The position numbers and the translations under genes were made by a program. A DNA stretch of 64,000 nt from Candidatus Baltobacteraceae bacterium (lineage in GTDB: Bacteria > Vulcanimicrobiota > Vulcanimicrobiia > Vulcanimicrobiales > Vulcanimicrobiaceae), in contig DASXEW010000003.1 of the NCBI GenBank assembly GCA_036489885.1, positions 372,001 through 436,000 of the forward strand, in the 5' to 3' direction. Under the pieces are notes generated by a model, which saw only the letters and a list, made by a program, of their open reading frames with translations, searched no databases and had not been told where the DNA came from. Below, piece by piece: positions 1 to 7,652 of this stretch; the first letter of the stretch is position 1, and every line of letters starts with the position of its first letter.

Positions 1-1481
1 CCCGGGACTTGCGCAGCGGGGTTTCCCGTGCCGCGCACGACGACCGCGCGCAAAAACGTGCGCAGCGTCTCGGCCGTTTGTTGCGACATCGCGCGACCTT
101 CGAGCTCCGGACCGTACGTGTGAACCGTCTTTCCGTCTGCATCGAGAACGGCGCGCACGATGTGCGGTTTGACGAGCATGCCACCGTTTGCGATCGCGCA
201 ATACGCGCGGACCATGGCGAGCGGCGTCGTGGAGATGCCCTGACCAAATGCAATCGTCGGCAGCGAGGTCCCGCTCCACTCATCGAGCGGCGGGAGAATT
301 CCCGGACTTTCACCCGGGAGATCGACGCCGGTTTCGTCGCCGAACCCGAACTTTCGTATCACACGATACTCGGCTTGACCGCCGATCCGCATTCCGACTT
401 CGGCTGCACCGACGTTATGTGAGTATGCGATGATGTCTTCCAGCGACTCGGTACTCGTCGCGAGCGGCATGTCGTCTTCTGCGTTGTGAATGATGCTGCC
501 GTTGATCTTGATCTGATCGAGCGCCGGAAAGCGAGATTTTGTATTGACTTTACCGCTATCGAGCGCAGCGGCAGCCGTGATCAGTTTGAACGTCGATCCG
601 GGTTCATACGCATCCGTGATCGCGCGGTCGCGCCACGCGTCCGGTTTCGCCGCGCCGTAGTGTGCCGGGTCAAAATCGGGCGCATTGGCCATTGCCAAGA
701 TCTCGCCCGTACGCGGATCCATGACGATGACAGAACCGCTACGCGCGTGGAATGCTCTCACCTGTGCATCGAGTAGGCGCTCGGATTCGAACTGCAGGTA
801 ACCGTCGAGCGTCAAAACGAGACTGCGGCCGGGATGCGCTTTCTCGATGACGTGTTGCTGCCCGAACGGCAGCGCGCGTTGGAACGGATCGGCCTCGAGC
901 ATCATCTTGCCGGTCGTCCCGCGTAGCATGTTGTCGTACGAATACTCGACGCCCGAGAGTCCGTTCTCATCCATGCCGACGAAGCCGAGGACCGTTGAGG
1001 CGAGACGCCCCGACGTCCAGAAACGGCGACCCGTCTCTTCCTGAACGATGTTCACGCCTTGAATGTTGAGCGCGCGCACGCGCTGCGCGACGTCGTGCGA
1101 AACTTTGCGTCTTAGCCAGCGGAAGTGCGTGTCTTCGTTGAGCGCCGCGAGGATTTCGTTCGGCGCGTAGCCGAGAATCGGCGCGAGCTTGGCGGCCGTG
1201 TCGGATTTATCGGTCATCTGCGTCGGATCCGCGTAAACGCTTTCTGACTTGAGCGAGCGGACTAAGACCGTGCGCGTGCGGTCGTAGATGGTGCCGCGAC
1301 GCGCAAAAATCTCGATCGTCTGCGCGCGCTGTTCGAGCGCTTCACGCGAGTAGAGATGCCCGTGAAGTACTTGAATATCGAAAAGACGCCACGTCAAGTA
1401 CAAGCCGATCGCAGCAAAGAGCCAAAATGTGATCTTCGCGCGGTCTGGAGAGATGCGCACGAGCGCGCCGCGCGCTCGCAC
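1..1481 (-). CDS. ftsI: Penicillin-binding protein 2/3-type transpeptidase (FtsI-like), 3' end outside window
   Basis: Septal peptidoglycan transpeptidase of the dcw cluster; the reading frame is open to the left edge, so about 493 residues of the N-terminal part are visible. An N-terminal membrane anchor lies near residues 16-36, followed by the dimerisation-type segment starting R-R-G-T-I-Y-D-R. In the transpeptidase domain the active-site S-T-F-K (SxxK, Ser about 296) and the second motif S-H-N (SxN, about 354) are both present; the K-T/S-G motif should lie past the edge. The chosen start is a GTG at 1481 with a GGAGG ribosome site at 1487-1491 inside the end of the upstream gene. It follows the ftsL-like gene by 2 bp, the usual mraZ-rsmH-ftsL-ftsI order. 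PBP family assignment is secure; the exact ftsI name follows from the neighbourhood. Confidence 0.93.
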   Translation of the reverse strand, partial: MRARGALVRISPDRAKITFWLFAAIGLYLTWRLFDIQVLHGHLYSREALEQRAQTIEIFARRGTIYDRTRTVLVRSLKSESVYADPTQMTDKSDTAAKLAPILGYAPNEILAALNEDTHFRWLRRKVSHDVAQRVRALNIQGVNIVQEETGRRFWTSGRLASTVLGFVGMDENGLSGVEYSYDNMLRGTTGKMMLEADPFQRALPFGQQHVIEKAHPGRSLVLTLDGYLQFESERLLDAQVRAFHARSGSVIVMDPRTGEILAMANAPDFDPAHYGAAKPDAWRDRAITDAYEPGSTFKLITAAAALDSGKVNTKSRFPALDQIKINGSIIHNAEDDMPLATSTESLEDIIAYSHNVGAAEVGMRIGGQAEYRVIRKFGFGDETGVDLPGESPGILPPLDEWSGTSLPTIAFGQGISTTPLAMVRAYCAIANGGMLVKPHIVRAVLDADGKTVHTYGPELEGRAMSQQTAETLRTFLRAVVVRGTGNPAAQVP

Positions 1482-1483
1482 TT

Positions 1484-1906
1484 CTACCTCCGAAGCCAGC
1501 CGAGAAACGCGATGCCGCCGGATCCCTCGTCGTGGACCGTGGGCGCGAGCGTGACGATTTCAAAGCGCGCCGGATCGCGCATCCCGAGCTGCGCGGCAAC
1601 TTGCGAGAGCCGTTCGCGCGATTCCAAGTGCGCAACCTGATCGTCGAGGCGCTGCACGTCTTGTTGGATTACCGTGCGTTGACCCTCGGCGGTCGCGAGC
1701 GCGTAGTTCAGGCTTGTGAGGTTCGACGTCAGCATGACGTACACCATGACCGGCGCCAGAACCAGCGCAACGATGCTCAGCACCCGTGCCGTGCTACCGT
1801 AGTGCGCGAGCTGAGAGCGGCGGCGACGCCGAAAACGACCGTGTTTCGGCTGGCGCGGACGGGGTTGGGCCGCAGGCGCTTCGACTTCGAACTTGGGTTG
1901 AATCAT
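1484..1906 (-). CDS. ftsL: FtsL-like cell division protein
   Basis: A 140-residue bitopic protein: a basic proline-rich cytoplasmic tail (about 1-38), one hydrophobic segment (about 39-60), then an extracytoplasmic stretch with leucine-zipper-like coiled-coil character (about 65-115). This is the FtsL/DivIC pattern; these proteins bridge FtsB/FtsQ to the septal synthase. Sequence conservation in the family is low, so the call rests on topology, size and position between rsmH and the PBP gene. Its ATG overlaps the rsmH stop in an ATGA arrangement, suggesting translational coupling. Confidence 0.8.
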   Translation of the reverse strand: MIQPKFEVEAPAAQPRPRQPKHGRFRRRRRSQLAHYGSTARVLSIVALVLAPVMVYVMLTSNLTSLNYALATAEGQRTVIQQDVQRLDDQVAHLESRERLSQVAAQLGMRDPARFEIVTLAPTVHDEGSGGIAFLGWLRR

Positions 1907-2766
1907 GGCAAACGCTCCGCGACACGAAGTTTCGCGCTGCGAGCGCGGGGATTGCGTGCAAGCTCGTCGTCGCTTGCGACCATCGGCTTGCGGGTGATCG
2001 GGTTCAGGCGCGGATCGCTGCGCATCTTGTTCTTGACGATGCGATCCTCGAGCGAGTGAAATGCGATTGCGACCAGCCGTCCGCCCGGACGCAGCACGCT
2101 CGTTGCAGCTTCCAAGCCTTCTTCGAGCGCGGCCAGCTCGTCGTTGACGGCGATACGCAACGCTTGAAACGTGCGCGTCGCCGGATGAATGCGTTCGCGT
2201 TTTCCGTGCTGATGGACGGCGCCGCTCACAATACGTGCCAGCTCACCCGTCGTCTGCGGGTGATGCTGTTTGATCGTGCGCGCAATTCGCCGCGCGTGGC
2301 GCTCTTCACCGAAATTGAAGATGACGTCGGCGAGCTCGCGCTCGCTGGTACGCTCGATGTACTCTGCGGCAGTGAACCCTTCGCTCTGGTTCATCCGCAT
2401 ATCCAGCGCCGCGTCCGAAGCGGACGCGCTGAGCGAGAAGCCGCGCTCGCCGACGTCAAATTGCATGGAGCTGACTCCCAAATCGAAGAGCACTCCGTCG
2501 ATCCGTGTGATCTCGCAGCGCGAAAGCTCCGCCTCCAGCGTGCGAAAATTCGCGTGCACAAGCAGCAGACGTGGATCGCTCGGCAGATCGCTGCGCCTGT
2601 GGACCGCCCGGTCGACATCGAACGCGATCACGCGTCCGCGCGGTCCGAGGCGCTCCATAATTGCCTGCGTATGCCCGCCCGCACCGAACGTCGCATCGAC
2701 GTACGTCCCGCCGCTCTGAACCGCGAGCCCATCGATTGCTTCCTTTAAGAGAACAGGAATGTGCAA
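1903..2766 (-). CDS. rsmH: 16S rRNA (cytosine(1402)-N(4))-methyltransferase RsmH
   Basis: AdoMet-dependent methyltransferase acting on C1402 of 16S rRNA in the decoding centre. The 287-residue protein starts H-I-P-V-L-L-K-E and shows the family signatures V-D-A-T-F-G-A-G-G-H-T (AdoMet motif I, about 22-33), D-L-G-V-S-S-M-Q-F-D (about 98-107), H-P-A-T-R-T-F-Q-A-L-R (about 194-205) and I-A-F-H-S-L-E-D-R-I-V-K (about 235-246). Length is a little short of the usual 300-315. It starts directly after the mraZ stop and its stop overlaps the next start, so it is in the mraZ operon. Confidence 0.97.
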   Translation of the reverse strand: MHIPVLLKEAIDGLAVQSGGTYVDATFGAGGHTQAIMERLGPRGRVIAFDVDRAVHRRSDLPSDPRLLLVHANFRTLEAELSRCEITRIDGVLFDLGVSSMQFDVGERGFSLSASASDAALDMRMNQSEGFTAAEYIERTSERELADVIFNFGEERHARRIARTIKQHHPQTTGELARIVSGAVHQHGKRERIHPATRTFQALRIAVNDELAALEEGLEAATSVLRPGGRLVAIAFHSLEDRIVKNKMRSDPRLNPITRKPMVASDDELARNPRARSAKLRVAERLP

Positions 2767-3222
2767 TCAATAGAGTCCCAGCTCGGTGACGAACTTGGCG
2801 AAGTCGTCGGCGTCCAGGGCGCCATCCGGATATTTCTCTTTGGCCCAAATCTCGACGCGCGTGAGCGAGCCGACCGTCACGACGTCGCGCTTGATGCCGG
2901 CGTAGGCTCGCAAGTGTGCCGGAATCGCGACGCGGCCTTGCGGATCGCACGACGCTTCCTCGGTGTTGGCGAAGATGTGGCGCACGAGGCGACGATAGCG
3001 GCCATCCTTTATAGGCGCGGATTCCAGCCTGCCGCAGAATTCGGCCCAGCTGACGGCGGGATAGAGCGCCAAACATGGCTCGGGCTCGGCTATCGTTAGG
3101 AAGAAGCCGGCGCCAAGGCGCTCGCGGAAGCGGGCGGGCACGACAAGGCGACCCTTGTCGTCAAGGGCGTGCTCCACGGAACCGGTAAAACGCGGAACCT
3201 CGCCTGGCACGAAATACCCCAC
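2767..3222 (-). CDS. mraZ: Transcriptional regulator MraZ
   Basis: Two-copy SpoVT/AbrB-like DNA-binding protein that in studied bacteria represses the dcw operon it heads. Each copy carries the D-x-x-G-R motif: D-D-K-G-R-L-V-V-P near residue 21 and D-P-Q-G-R-V-A-I-P near residue 93. The 151-residue length is normal. The start is uncertain. The annotated GTG at 3222 has no ribosome site and sits inside the proximal operator box. A second in-frame GTG at 3210, four codons on, is preceded by TGGGG at a good distance and may be the real start. rsmH follows without a gap. Confidence 0.95.
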   Translation of the reverse strand: MGYFVPGEVPRFTGSVEHALDDKGRLVVPARFRERLGAGFFLTIAEPEPCLALYPAVSWAEFCGRLESAPIKDGRYRRLVRHIFANTEEASCDPQGRVAIPAHLRAYAGIKRDVVTVGSLTRVEIWAKEKYPDGALDADDFAKFVTELGLY

Positions 3223-3279
3223 ACGGCGCCATTAGCTACCACTCAGAACCACTATACGCCACCATGCTCTGTGGGGCAA
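3218..3279 (-). promoter_or_regulatory. mraZ promoter with five 10-bp-phased MraZ-type boxes
   Basis: Read on the minus strand, 3262 to 3218 contains GTGGC, GTGGT, GTGGT, ATGGC, GTGGG, each separated by exactly 5 nt, giving a 10-bp period. Known MraZ operators are TGGGN repeats with 5-nt spacers, so this is the same design with a GTGGN core. A promoter overlaps it: -35 TTGCCC (3274-3279), a 17-nt spacer and -10 TATAGT (3251-3256). The boxes begin next to the -10 and run to the start codon, which fits autorepression of the dcw operon. Confidence 0.85.
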
Positions 3280-3571
3280 CGCCGAACGTGTGTTCGTGTT
3301 GTGAAACGCAGCAGTTGGGGGCGTTTCGCAGGAGTTAGGGCGCTACTGCCCTTCTGTAGTGCGACAATGCCCCGATCTAGTGCCTATTCAACGACGCCAT
3401 TGGGCCGACGCTGCGCGGCTGAGCCCGCCGCCTTATGCGTCGACGCCGATCGTCCAAGTGAATGCTTGACCGAAGTCGGCGGGCTACCGTAGGGGGCTTC
3501 TCCGAGAACGGCTCTAGCGGGTCTCAGCGCACCCGCGGCCAGTTGTCCGGTATCGGGATCCTCTCGGAGAG

Positions 3572-3592
3572 TATATTACTAGAAGTAATATA
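3572..3592. repeat. Perfect inverted repeat in an AT-rich intergenic patch
   Basis: TATATTACT, AGA, AGTAATATA: two 9-bp arms around 3 nt. It lies in the 3223-3685 gap between divergent mraZ and the zinc-ribbon gene, in a strikingly AT-rich stretch (about 3570-3640). It could be an operator for the plus-strand genes that follow. Apart from this, the mraZ operator and the promoter noted nearby, I see nothing else in the gap. Confidence 0.6.
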
Positions 3593-3646
3593 TCTATCTT
3601 GAGTTAGTTATATTAACCTAGTAATCGACCACCATCCTTGATATGA

Positions 3647-3675
3647 TTGCGGTAATGGGATACCGATCGTATACT
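3647..3675 (+). promoter_or_regulatory. Predicted promoter of the zinc-ribbon gene
   Basis: TTGCGG (3647-3652), 17-nt spacer, TATACT (3670-3675). The -10 ends 10 nt before the first GTG of the zinc-ribbon gene, so the transcript would be almost leaderless. Confidence 0.45.
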
Positions 3676-3685
3676 AGGTCGGGTC

Positions 3686-3850
3686 GTGCCCGAAGTGAGC
3701 GTTCCGGGATTCCAGTGTTTGCGATGCAACCACATCTGGATATCCCGATCGGCGACCAAAGAGCTTCCACGCGTGTGCCCCAAGTGCCACAGCGCTTGGT
3801 GGAATCTTCCGCGCAAGAGGGAGAAAGCGAAAAAGAAGCCGACGGGCTGA
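3686..3850 (+). CDS. Small zinc-ribbon protein
   Basis: A 54-residue protein. It contains a Cys4 zinc ribbon: C-L-R-C near residues 10-13 and C-P-K-C-H-S-A-W-W-N-L-P-R near residues 31-43, ending in a lysine-rich tail. The second half is the common C-P-x-C-x-S-x-x-W-x-x-P-R pattern of tiny zinc-ribbon proteins often found beside toxin-antitoxin and phage genes. The start is one of two in-frame GTGs, 3686 or 3695. The Panacea gene follows 124 bp downstream on the same strand, and the two may be functionally linked. The molecular role is unknown. Confidence 0.7.
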   Translation: MPEVSVPGFQCLRCNHIWISRSATKELPRVCPKCHSAWWNLPRKREKAKKKPTG

Positions 3851-3974
3851 ATAACAGGTCGAATGGCAGGTCGTTTGTGTGCATCGTCGCATTCGCGACG
3901 AAGACCGCTCACCTTACGAGGCGAGCGGGTTTTGCCTTCCACCGTCCGTGGCAAGAGGCAAGGACGTAGGGGGT

Positions 3975-4448
3975 ATGGAGCCTGTGAGCGTGCTCGACGT
4001 AGCGCAGTTCATTTTGGACGAAAAACAGAGCGCGATTGCGACTATGAAGCTGCAAAAGCTTTGCTACTACGCACAAGCTTGGACGCTCGTCTGGACTGGT
4101 ACGCCGCTCTTCGACGAAGATTTTCAAGCATGGCGTGACGGGCCAGTTTGTCCAGAACTCTACGAGTCGCACCGTGGCCAGTACAGCGTCAGCACCATCC
4201 CGGGTGCTCGCCCAGAGCGGTTGACTGCGAATCAGCGAACGATGATACAGTCGGTCCTGAAAGCCTATTCCCCATTTAGCGGTGACCAGTTAAGTACGCT
4301 GACGCATCTTGAGGATCCGTGGCGGCTCGCGCGCGAAGGCGTAGAAGATGGAGATCGCAGCCAACGCCCCATCTCAAAGCCTGCGATGCGCGCGTACTAT
4401 CTACAGCGCAAAGAACGCGCTATGATCCAGGGACAGCCAGCGGGTTAA
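3975..4448 (+). CDS. Panacea-domain (SocA/GepA-type, DUF4065) protein
   Basis: A 157-residue protein starting M-E-P-V-S-V-L-D-V-A-Q, with the DUF4065/Panacea core: M-K-L-Q-K-L-C-Y-Y-A-Q-A-W (about 24-36), W-x-D-G-P-V-C-P-E-L-Y (about 55-65) and a C-terminal helix around W-R-L-A-R-E. Panacea proteins act as versatile antitoxins or proteolysis adaptors for unrelated toxins. The ATG at 3975 has a strong AGGGGG site at 3967-3972; the frame is open further upstream but those codons do not resemble the family. No obvious toxin is adjacent: upstream is the zinc-ribbon peptide, downstream a convergent membrane-protein gene overlapping its end by 29 bp. Family call firm, partner unknown. Confidence 0.88.
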   Translation: MEPVSVLDVAQFILDEKQSAIATMKLQKLCYYAQAWTLVWTGTPLFDEDFQAWRDGPVCPELYESHRGQYSVSTIPGARPERLTANQRTMIQSVLKAYSPFSGDQLSTLTHLEDPWRLAREGVEDGDRSQRPISKPAMRAYYLQRKERAMIQGQPAG

Positions 4449-4686
4449 CACAGTCGTCCTTATATTTTGAGGGAACCGTTTTAGGCTGCTCCATAATGCG
4501 GACAGCGATATCGTAGAAATGCGCTTGTCGACACTTGTCGGCGTCATCAAGTGCAGCTCGCATTGCCTCGGCCTTTCCCGCATCGTACACGAAGTCCGAA
4601 CCAAATAGCCCAACGAGCAGCGCAACGATAACCATGAATAACATCGTGTTATCAATTCGAAGAGGCTCCAGCTCCGTCGAAGGCAC
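4420..4686 (-). CDS. Small membrane protein, unknown function
   Basis: An 88-residue protein with one hydrophobic helix near residues 14-31 and a charged C-terminal half with two cysteines (about 52 and 79). The start is a GTG two bases after the stop of the upstream gene, with a GAGGAA site inside that gene, so it is the last gene of the minus-strand operon running from 7209. I do not recognise the family. Its 3' end overlaps that of the Panacea gene tail to tail. Confidence 0.6.
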   Translation of the reverse strand: MPSTELEPLRIDNTMLFMVIVALLVGLFGSDFVYDAGKAEAMRAALDDADKCRQAHFYDIAVRIMEQPKTVPSKYKDDCVNPLAVPGS

Positions 4687-4688
4687 GT

Positions 4689-5474
4689 TTATTCCTCGTT
4701 TTCTAATTGAGGTTGCGCTGGTACAACGCCGCCCACTTCGCTCGTTCCAGCCTGGCTTGACTTAATATCGGTAAGTGACACCATTGCCGCCGACGACTCA
4801 GAACGTCGCTGACTGAAGAAGTGCAATTTCGTTGGGTCAATCTGATCATCATCCGTCATTTTTTGAATGAGTGATGCGAGCTGTTCGTCTTTCGTCCCCT
4901 CATTGAACTGCATGGCGATTTGACCGATGCCCACCTCGATATGAAAGGTCACGTGAACGTCGCTATCCGTTGGAATGCAGGGTAACTCAAGATTGTACTG
5001 TCTCGGCGTACCATCAGCGGACGAAATCTGAATTCCAATAATCGGATTTATCAATGCTGCCCGCCCGAGATTGAAGAAATCGTGTCGCCGCGGGGGTTTT
5101 TGAAATTCCTTTCCAGGTGGTGGCGTCAGGTAACGGTTCAGCAGATCGTCAGCGATCCACCATTCGATTTCCGGAGAGTCATTATGGCCTTCACGTGAAC
5201 AGGTGCGCTCAGCGAGTAGCGCTAGCCGTTCGAAATTGAGCGTGCGTTGAGCCGTCGCAAGTGATTTCTGACCGTCGATGTAAGCCTTTACGGCTTCATT
5301 CGCCGCCTTGAACGCGGCAAGCAGGATTAGAACGGTGACGACGGCGAGCAGCCACGTCGCAAGCGTCAGCGAACAACTGGGATCGCCGTAAATGCATCTG
5401 AAGAACGACCCAATATGTGTTCCGCTCCAATAGACATACCATTCGACAGCAAGAAGCGTCGCCAGCACAACCAC
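4689..5474 (-). CDS. Membrane-anchored protein, unknown function
   Basis: A 261-residue protein with two N-terminal transmembrane segments (about 1-18 and 36-56) and a soluble C-terminal region with an amphipathic helix and several beta-like stretches. I do not recognise the domain. The GTG at 5474 is the first standard start, but the frame is open upstream. A CTG at 5510, overlapping the preceding stop as CTGA, would add a basic segment (K-R-P-R-T-R-H) before the first helix, as expected from the positive-inside rule. A non-standard start is therefore possible. Next to last gene of the 7209-4420 operon. Confidence 0.6.
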   Translation of the reverse strand: MVVLATLLAVEWYVYWSGTHIGSFFRCIYGDPSCSLTLATWLLAVVTVLILLAAFKAANEAVKAYIDGQKSLATAQRTLNFERLALLAERTCSREGHNDSPEIEWWIADDLLNRYLTPPPGKEFQKPPRRHDFFNLGRAALINPIIGIQISSADGTPRQYNLELPCIPTDSDVHVTFHIEVGIGQIAMQFNEGTKDEQLASLIQKMTDDDQIDPTKLHFFSQRRSESSAAMVSLTDIKSSQAGTSEVGGVVPAQPQLENEE

Positions 5475-5506
5475 GAACGCGCCTAAGTGACGGGTGCGCG
5501 GTCGTT

Positions 5507-5809
5507 TCAGCGGGGCGGCAGAATCTTGAAGCTCGGCACGTTATCGACGAAATCACGAACGCTTTGAGTGGGCACTTTCCGAATCGCATCGTAGATTTCT
5601 CGAGCCCGTTGGACCGCCTGACTTTGTGTCAGCAACGGAGTGCCCGGAGCCATGCGAAATTGGAGGCTGCCATCTCTGTCCGGACCTTCATAGGTGACGT
5701 TCAAAGATGCAACTGCTCGCGTAATCGTCGCAAAGATTTCTGCAACGACATTTTGATCGATCGCGGCAGCTGACGAGGGGCTCATTGTGTACTCCGTTCC
5801 CATCAACAC
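5507..5809 (-). CDS. Hypothetical protein, small soluble
   Basis: About 92-100 residues, no membrane segment, no domain I recognise. Three closely spaced starts are possible (GTG 5809, ATG 5803, ATG 5785); each has a purine-rich stretch in front (GGGAGA or CGGAG), so the exact N-terminus is open. It sits between two membrane-protein genes on the same strand, about 170 bp after the upstream one. Confidence 0.55.
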   Translation of the reverse strand: MLMGTEYTMSPSSAAAIDQNVVAEIFATITRAVASLNVTYEGPDRDGSLQFRMAPGTPLLTQSQAVQRAREIYDAIRKVPTQSVRDFVDNVPSFKILPPR

Positions 5810-5977
5810 ACTCTCCCTCTAAAAGGATTCTGCGACTCCGGTGATTGCTGATCCGAACGGGGGCCAATCCGCTCGTCGCGATCAAGCGACACGATGCCGT
5901 ACCTGTGACGGTGGGGGCTTCCCAAGGAGACGGTGACCGCCTTTGCCAGACAAAGATGTCCTCCTCTCATACAACTC

Positions 5978-6760
5978 TCACTCGCTCCTTTGACCTGCAT
6001 TCAGCGGCTTTTCTTGGACGCCGTCATCCAGCCTGAATATTTCAGGTAGGATGAGGAACAGACTGACAACGATGACAATAAAACATGACCACGCAATGTA
6101 TGAGACTTTGGCAGTAATGAAGATCGCCGAACTCAAGAGCGATACCAGCGCGAAATACCTCGTACCATGCGCTACGCGCTTAAAAAACTCAATGTCTTTC
6201 AAACGAATCTTTTCCAGGCTCTGACGCAATTCCACGGCCGCCTGCGTCTCGCTGGCCGTTTTGTCCGGCACCTTCAAGGTGAACTTGCCGGGCTTCAGCA
6301 TCTCGAGATTTGTCAAACTAAATAGTGTACTTATGCCGTAGAAGTATCCGATGAAGTAGAAAACCGTACGCATCTCCGCTCCGACTGCAATAAGACCGAC
6401 GAGCGGCGCGAGGATCGCAAAGTTCAAGAGCTGTACGCCGGTGCGCAGCGGCGGCGTGTACTTCTTGTGAATCGAATACGCAATGATTGATCCGGACCAG
6501 AGCACACCCGCGACGCTAGAAAGAGTGATAAGTGCATCCTTGAGATCTCGCGGCGGCGGCACGGACGAGTACCATGGCCACAACCAATGCACGAGCGCGG
6601 CTAAAACGACGAGCGGACCAATTGTGATCGCAAACAGCGCCGCCAGTAACTCGAGTGCAACCTTTAAACAGCCAACCAATAGGGTCTGAAACGCATTGGC
6701 GACACCGGAAATGGACGGCGTCGGCAAGGCAGTCGGTTTCGGTGGTTGATTGCTGCTCAC
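5978..6760 (-). CDS. Polytopic membrane protein, unknown function
   Basis: About 260 residues from the GTG at 6760 (V-S-S-N-Q-P-P-K-P). Some five or six hydrophobic segments are visible: about 30-60, 75-93, 105-125, 128-150 and a closing pair near 195-240. Between the fourth and fifth lies a charged cytoplasmic-looking stretch. I chose 6760 rather than the longer frame to 6889. The GTG has a GGAG site 7 nt upstream and overlaps the stop of a small membrane-protein gene read in another frame across 6757-6915, which explains the extra upstream codons. Family not recognised. Confidence 0.65.
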   Translation of the reverse strand: MSSNQPPKPTALPTPSISGVANAFQTLLVGCLKVALELLAALFAITIGPLVVLAALVHWLWPWYSSVPPPRDLKDALITLSSVAGVLWSGSIIAYSIHKKYTPPLRTGVQLLNFAILAPLVGLIAVGAEMRTVFYFIGYFYGISTLFSLTNLEMLKPGKFTLKVPDKTASETQAAVELRQSLEKIRLKDIEFFKRVAHGTRYFALVSLLSSAIFITAKVSYIAWSCFIVIVVSLFLILPEIFRLDDGVQEKPLNAGQRSE

Positions 6761-6915
6761 ACCGAGCTTCTCCGCATAAACGCCGCGAGAAGTAACACGA
6801 TAAGGATCAATACGAACATCGGAAACGTTAGGAGATGGAGTAACGGGATAAAGAGCGTCGGAGCCAAGAGCACAAGGCAAATGGTGCACCCTATGATCAA
6901 GCAGCCGCGGTTCAT
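6757..6915 (-). CDS. 52-residue two-helix membrane peptide
   Basis: The frame starts with ATG at 6915, only 3 nt after the stop of the secreted-protein gene. It encodes two leucine/isoleucine-rich helices (about 5-27 and 29-46) separated by a Pro, ending M-R-R-S-S-V. The TGA at 6757-6759 overlaps the GTG of the next gene, a coupling arrangement. The tight spacing on both sides and the high hydrophobicity argue that it is real. Function unknown; it might be a subunit of the membrane protein that follows. Confidence 0.6.
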   Translation of the reverse strand: MNRGCLIIGCTICLVLLAPTLFIPLLHLLTFPMFVLILIVLLLAAFMRRSSV

Positions 6916-6918
6916 GCG

Positions 6919-7209
6919 CTATTGACCATTCCGAGTATCACGGTCACCAGCGCGGTCAGCCTCCTTGCGACAGACGTACGCTCCATGTCTCGTACGGCCG
7001 TACCAACGCATTCCTCTTTCATGGTAGATACCGGTGCTCGTGTTTAGCCAGACGACCTCGTCGTTCGGGCAATGCTTCTGTGCCAAAGATTCAGTGGTGA
7101 AGAGATGCAGGGACGTAACTGCCGGCGCGGGTGCGCTTATCGCAGCCATTGGCGTTGCGATCGCAAGCCAGACGGCGACGAGAAAACAAGCGGCGAGTCT
7201 TGTGATCAC
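6919..7209 (-). CDS. Small secreted protein with C-P-N-D / W-Y-G / Y-V-C motif
   Basis: A 96-residue exported protein: signal peptide about 1-24 ending A-I-S-A, then a compact domain with C-P-N-D-E-V-V-W-L-N-T-S-T-G-I-Y-H (about 46-62), R-W-Y-G-R-T and Y-V-C-R-K-E-A-D. I recognise this pattern as a recurrent family of small secreted bacterial proteins of unknown function; the two Cys probably form a disulfide. The start is the GTG at 7209 because a perfect AAGGAGG site lies 6 nt upstream; the frame is open to 7461 but the added residues are low-complexity and unlike a protein. It heads the minus-strand operon down to 4420. Confidence 0.75.
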   Translation of the reverse strand: MITRLAACFLVAVWLAIATPMAAISAPAPAVTSLHLFTTESLAQKHCPNDEVVWLNTSTGIYHERGMRWYGRTRHGAYVCRKEADRAGDRDTRNGQ

Positions 7210-7490
7210 GGCGACCCTCCTTGCTCTTTGTGGCGTGCATAAGACTGCGGCAGTCGAGGGTGTCTGTCCCGTCGCCGCTGCTTCTGTCGACAGTATTCCC
7301 TGTGGCCCGGTTACTGAGCCGGCGGGCACTGATCTGGTCATGAAGACGTTCGAGACATTGCACTTTCTGGTCGCTCTGGATAGTCCCGAGCAGTTGCCCC
7401 TAGATATCATTGGTGACGGCTTCGATCTCGACGACGTCCTCGATTGGATCGTCAGGCTCAACTAGCGAAGTGCGGCGTCATCCAGCGAAG

Positions 7491-7548
7491 TTGACCAGAA
7501 TGGGCCACGTTTGGTCATCGTGACATTTGTGACCAAGCGTGACCAATC
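7491..7548. promoter_or_regulatory. Cluster of GTGAC/TTGGTCA sites, possible operator
   Basis: TTGACCA (7491-7497), TTGGTCA (7511-7517), TGACCAA (7530-7536) and TGACCAA (7540-7546). TTGGTCA and the first TGACCAA form an inverted repeat. GTGAC recurs at 7520, 7529 and 7539, that is 9 and 10 bp apart. The site lies in the 7210-7652 gap upstream of the minus-strand operon starting at 7209. I see no gene in the remainder of that gap. Confidence 0.5.
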
Positions 7549-7652
7549 TCTTTAAACAATGAGGTGGACCGCGGGAAAAGGCGTCAGGACGCACTCTCGA
7601 CGGAAGACACTATGATGAACTTCCAATGAACTGTAGTAACCGCGGCGAGATT

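Noticed and set aside
1786-2748. 320-residue plus-strand frame opposite rsmH
   Set aside because: Shadow of rsmH; composition is Arg/His-rich without domain features, and the dcw gene on the other strand is certain.
7034-7465. Plus-strand frame of 143 residues over the secreted-protein gene
   Set aside because: Opposes a gene with signal peptide, strong ribosome site and recognised motif; no ribosome site of its own.
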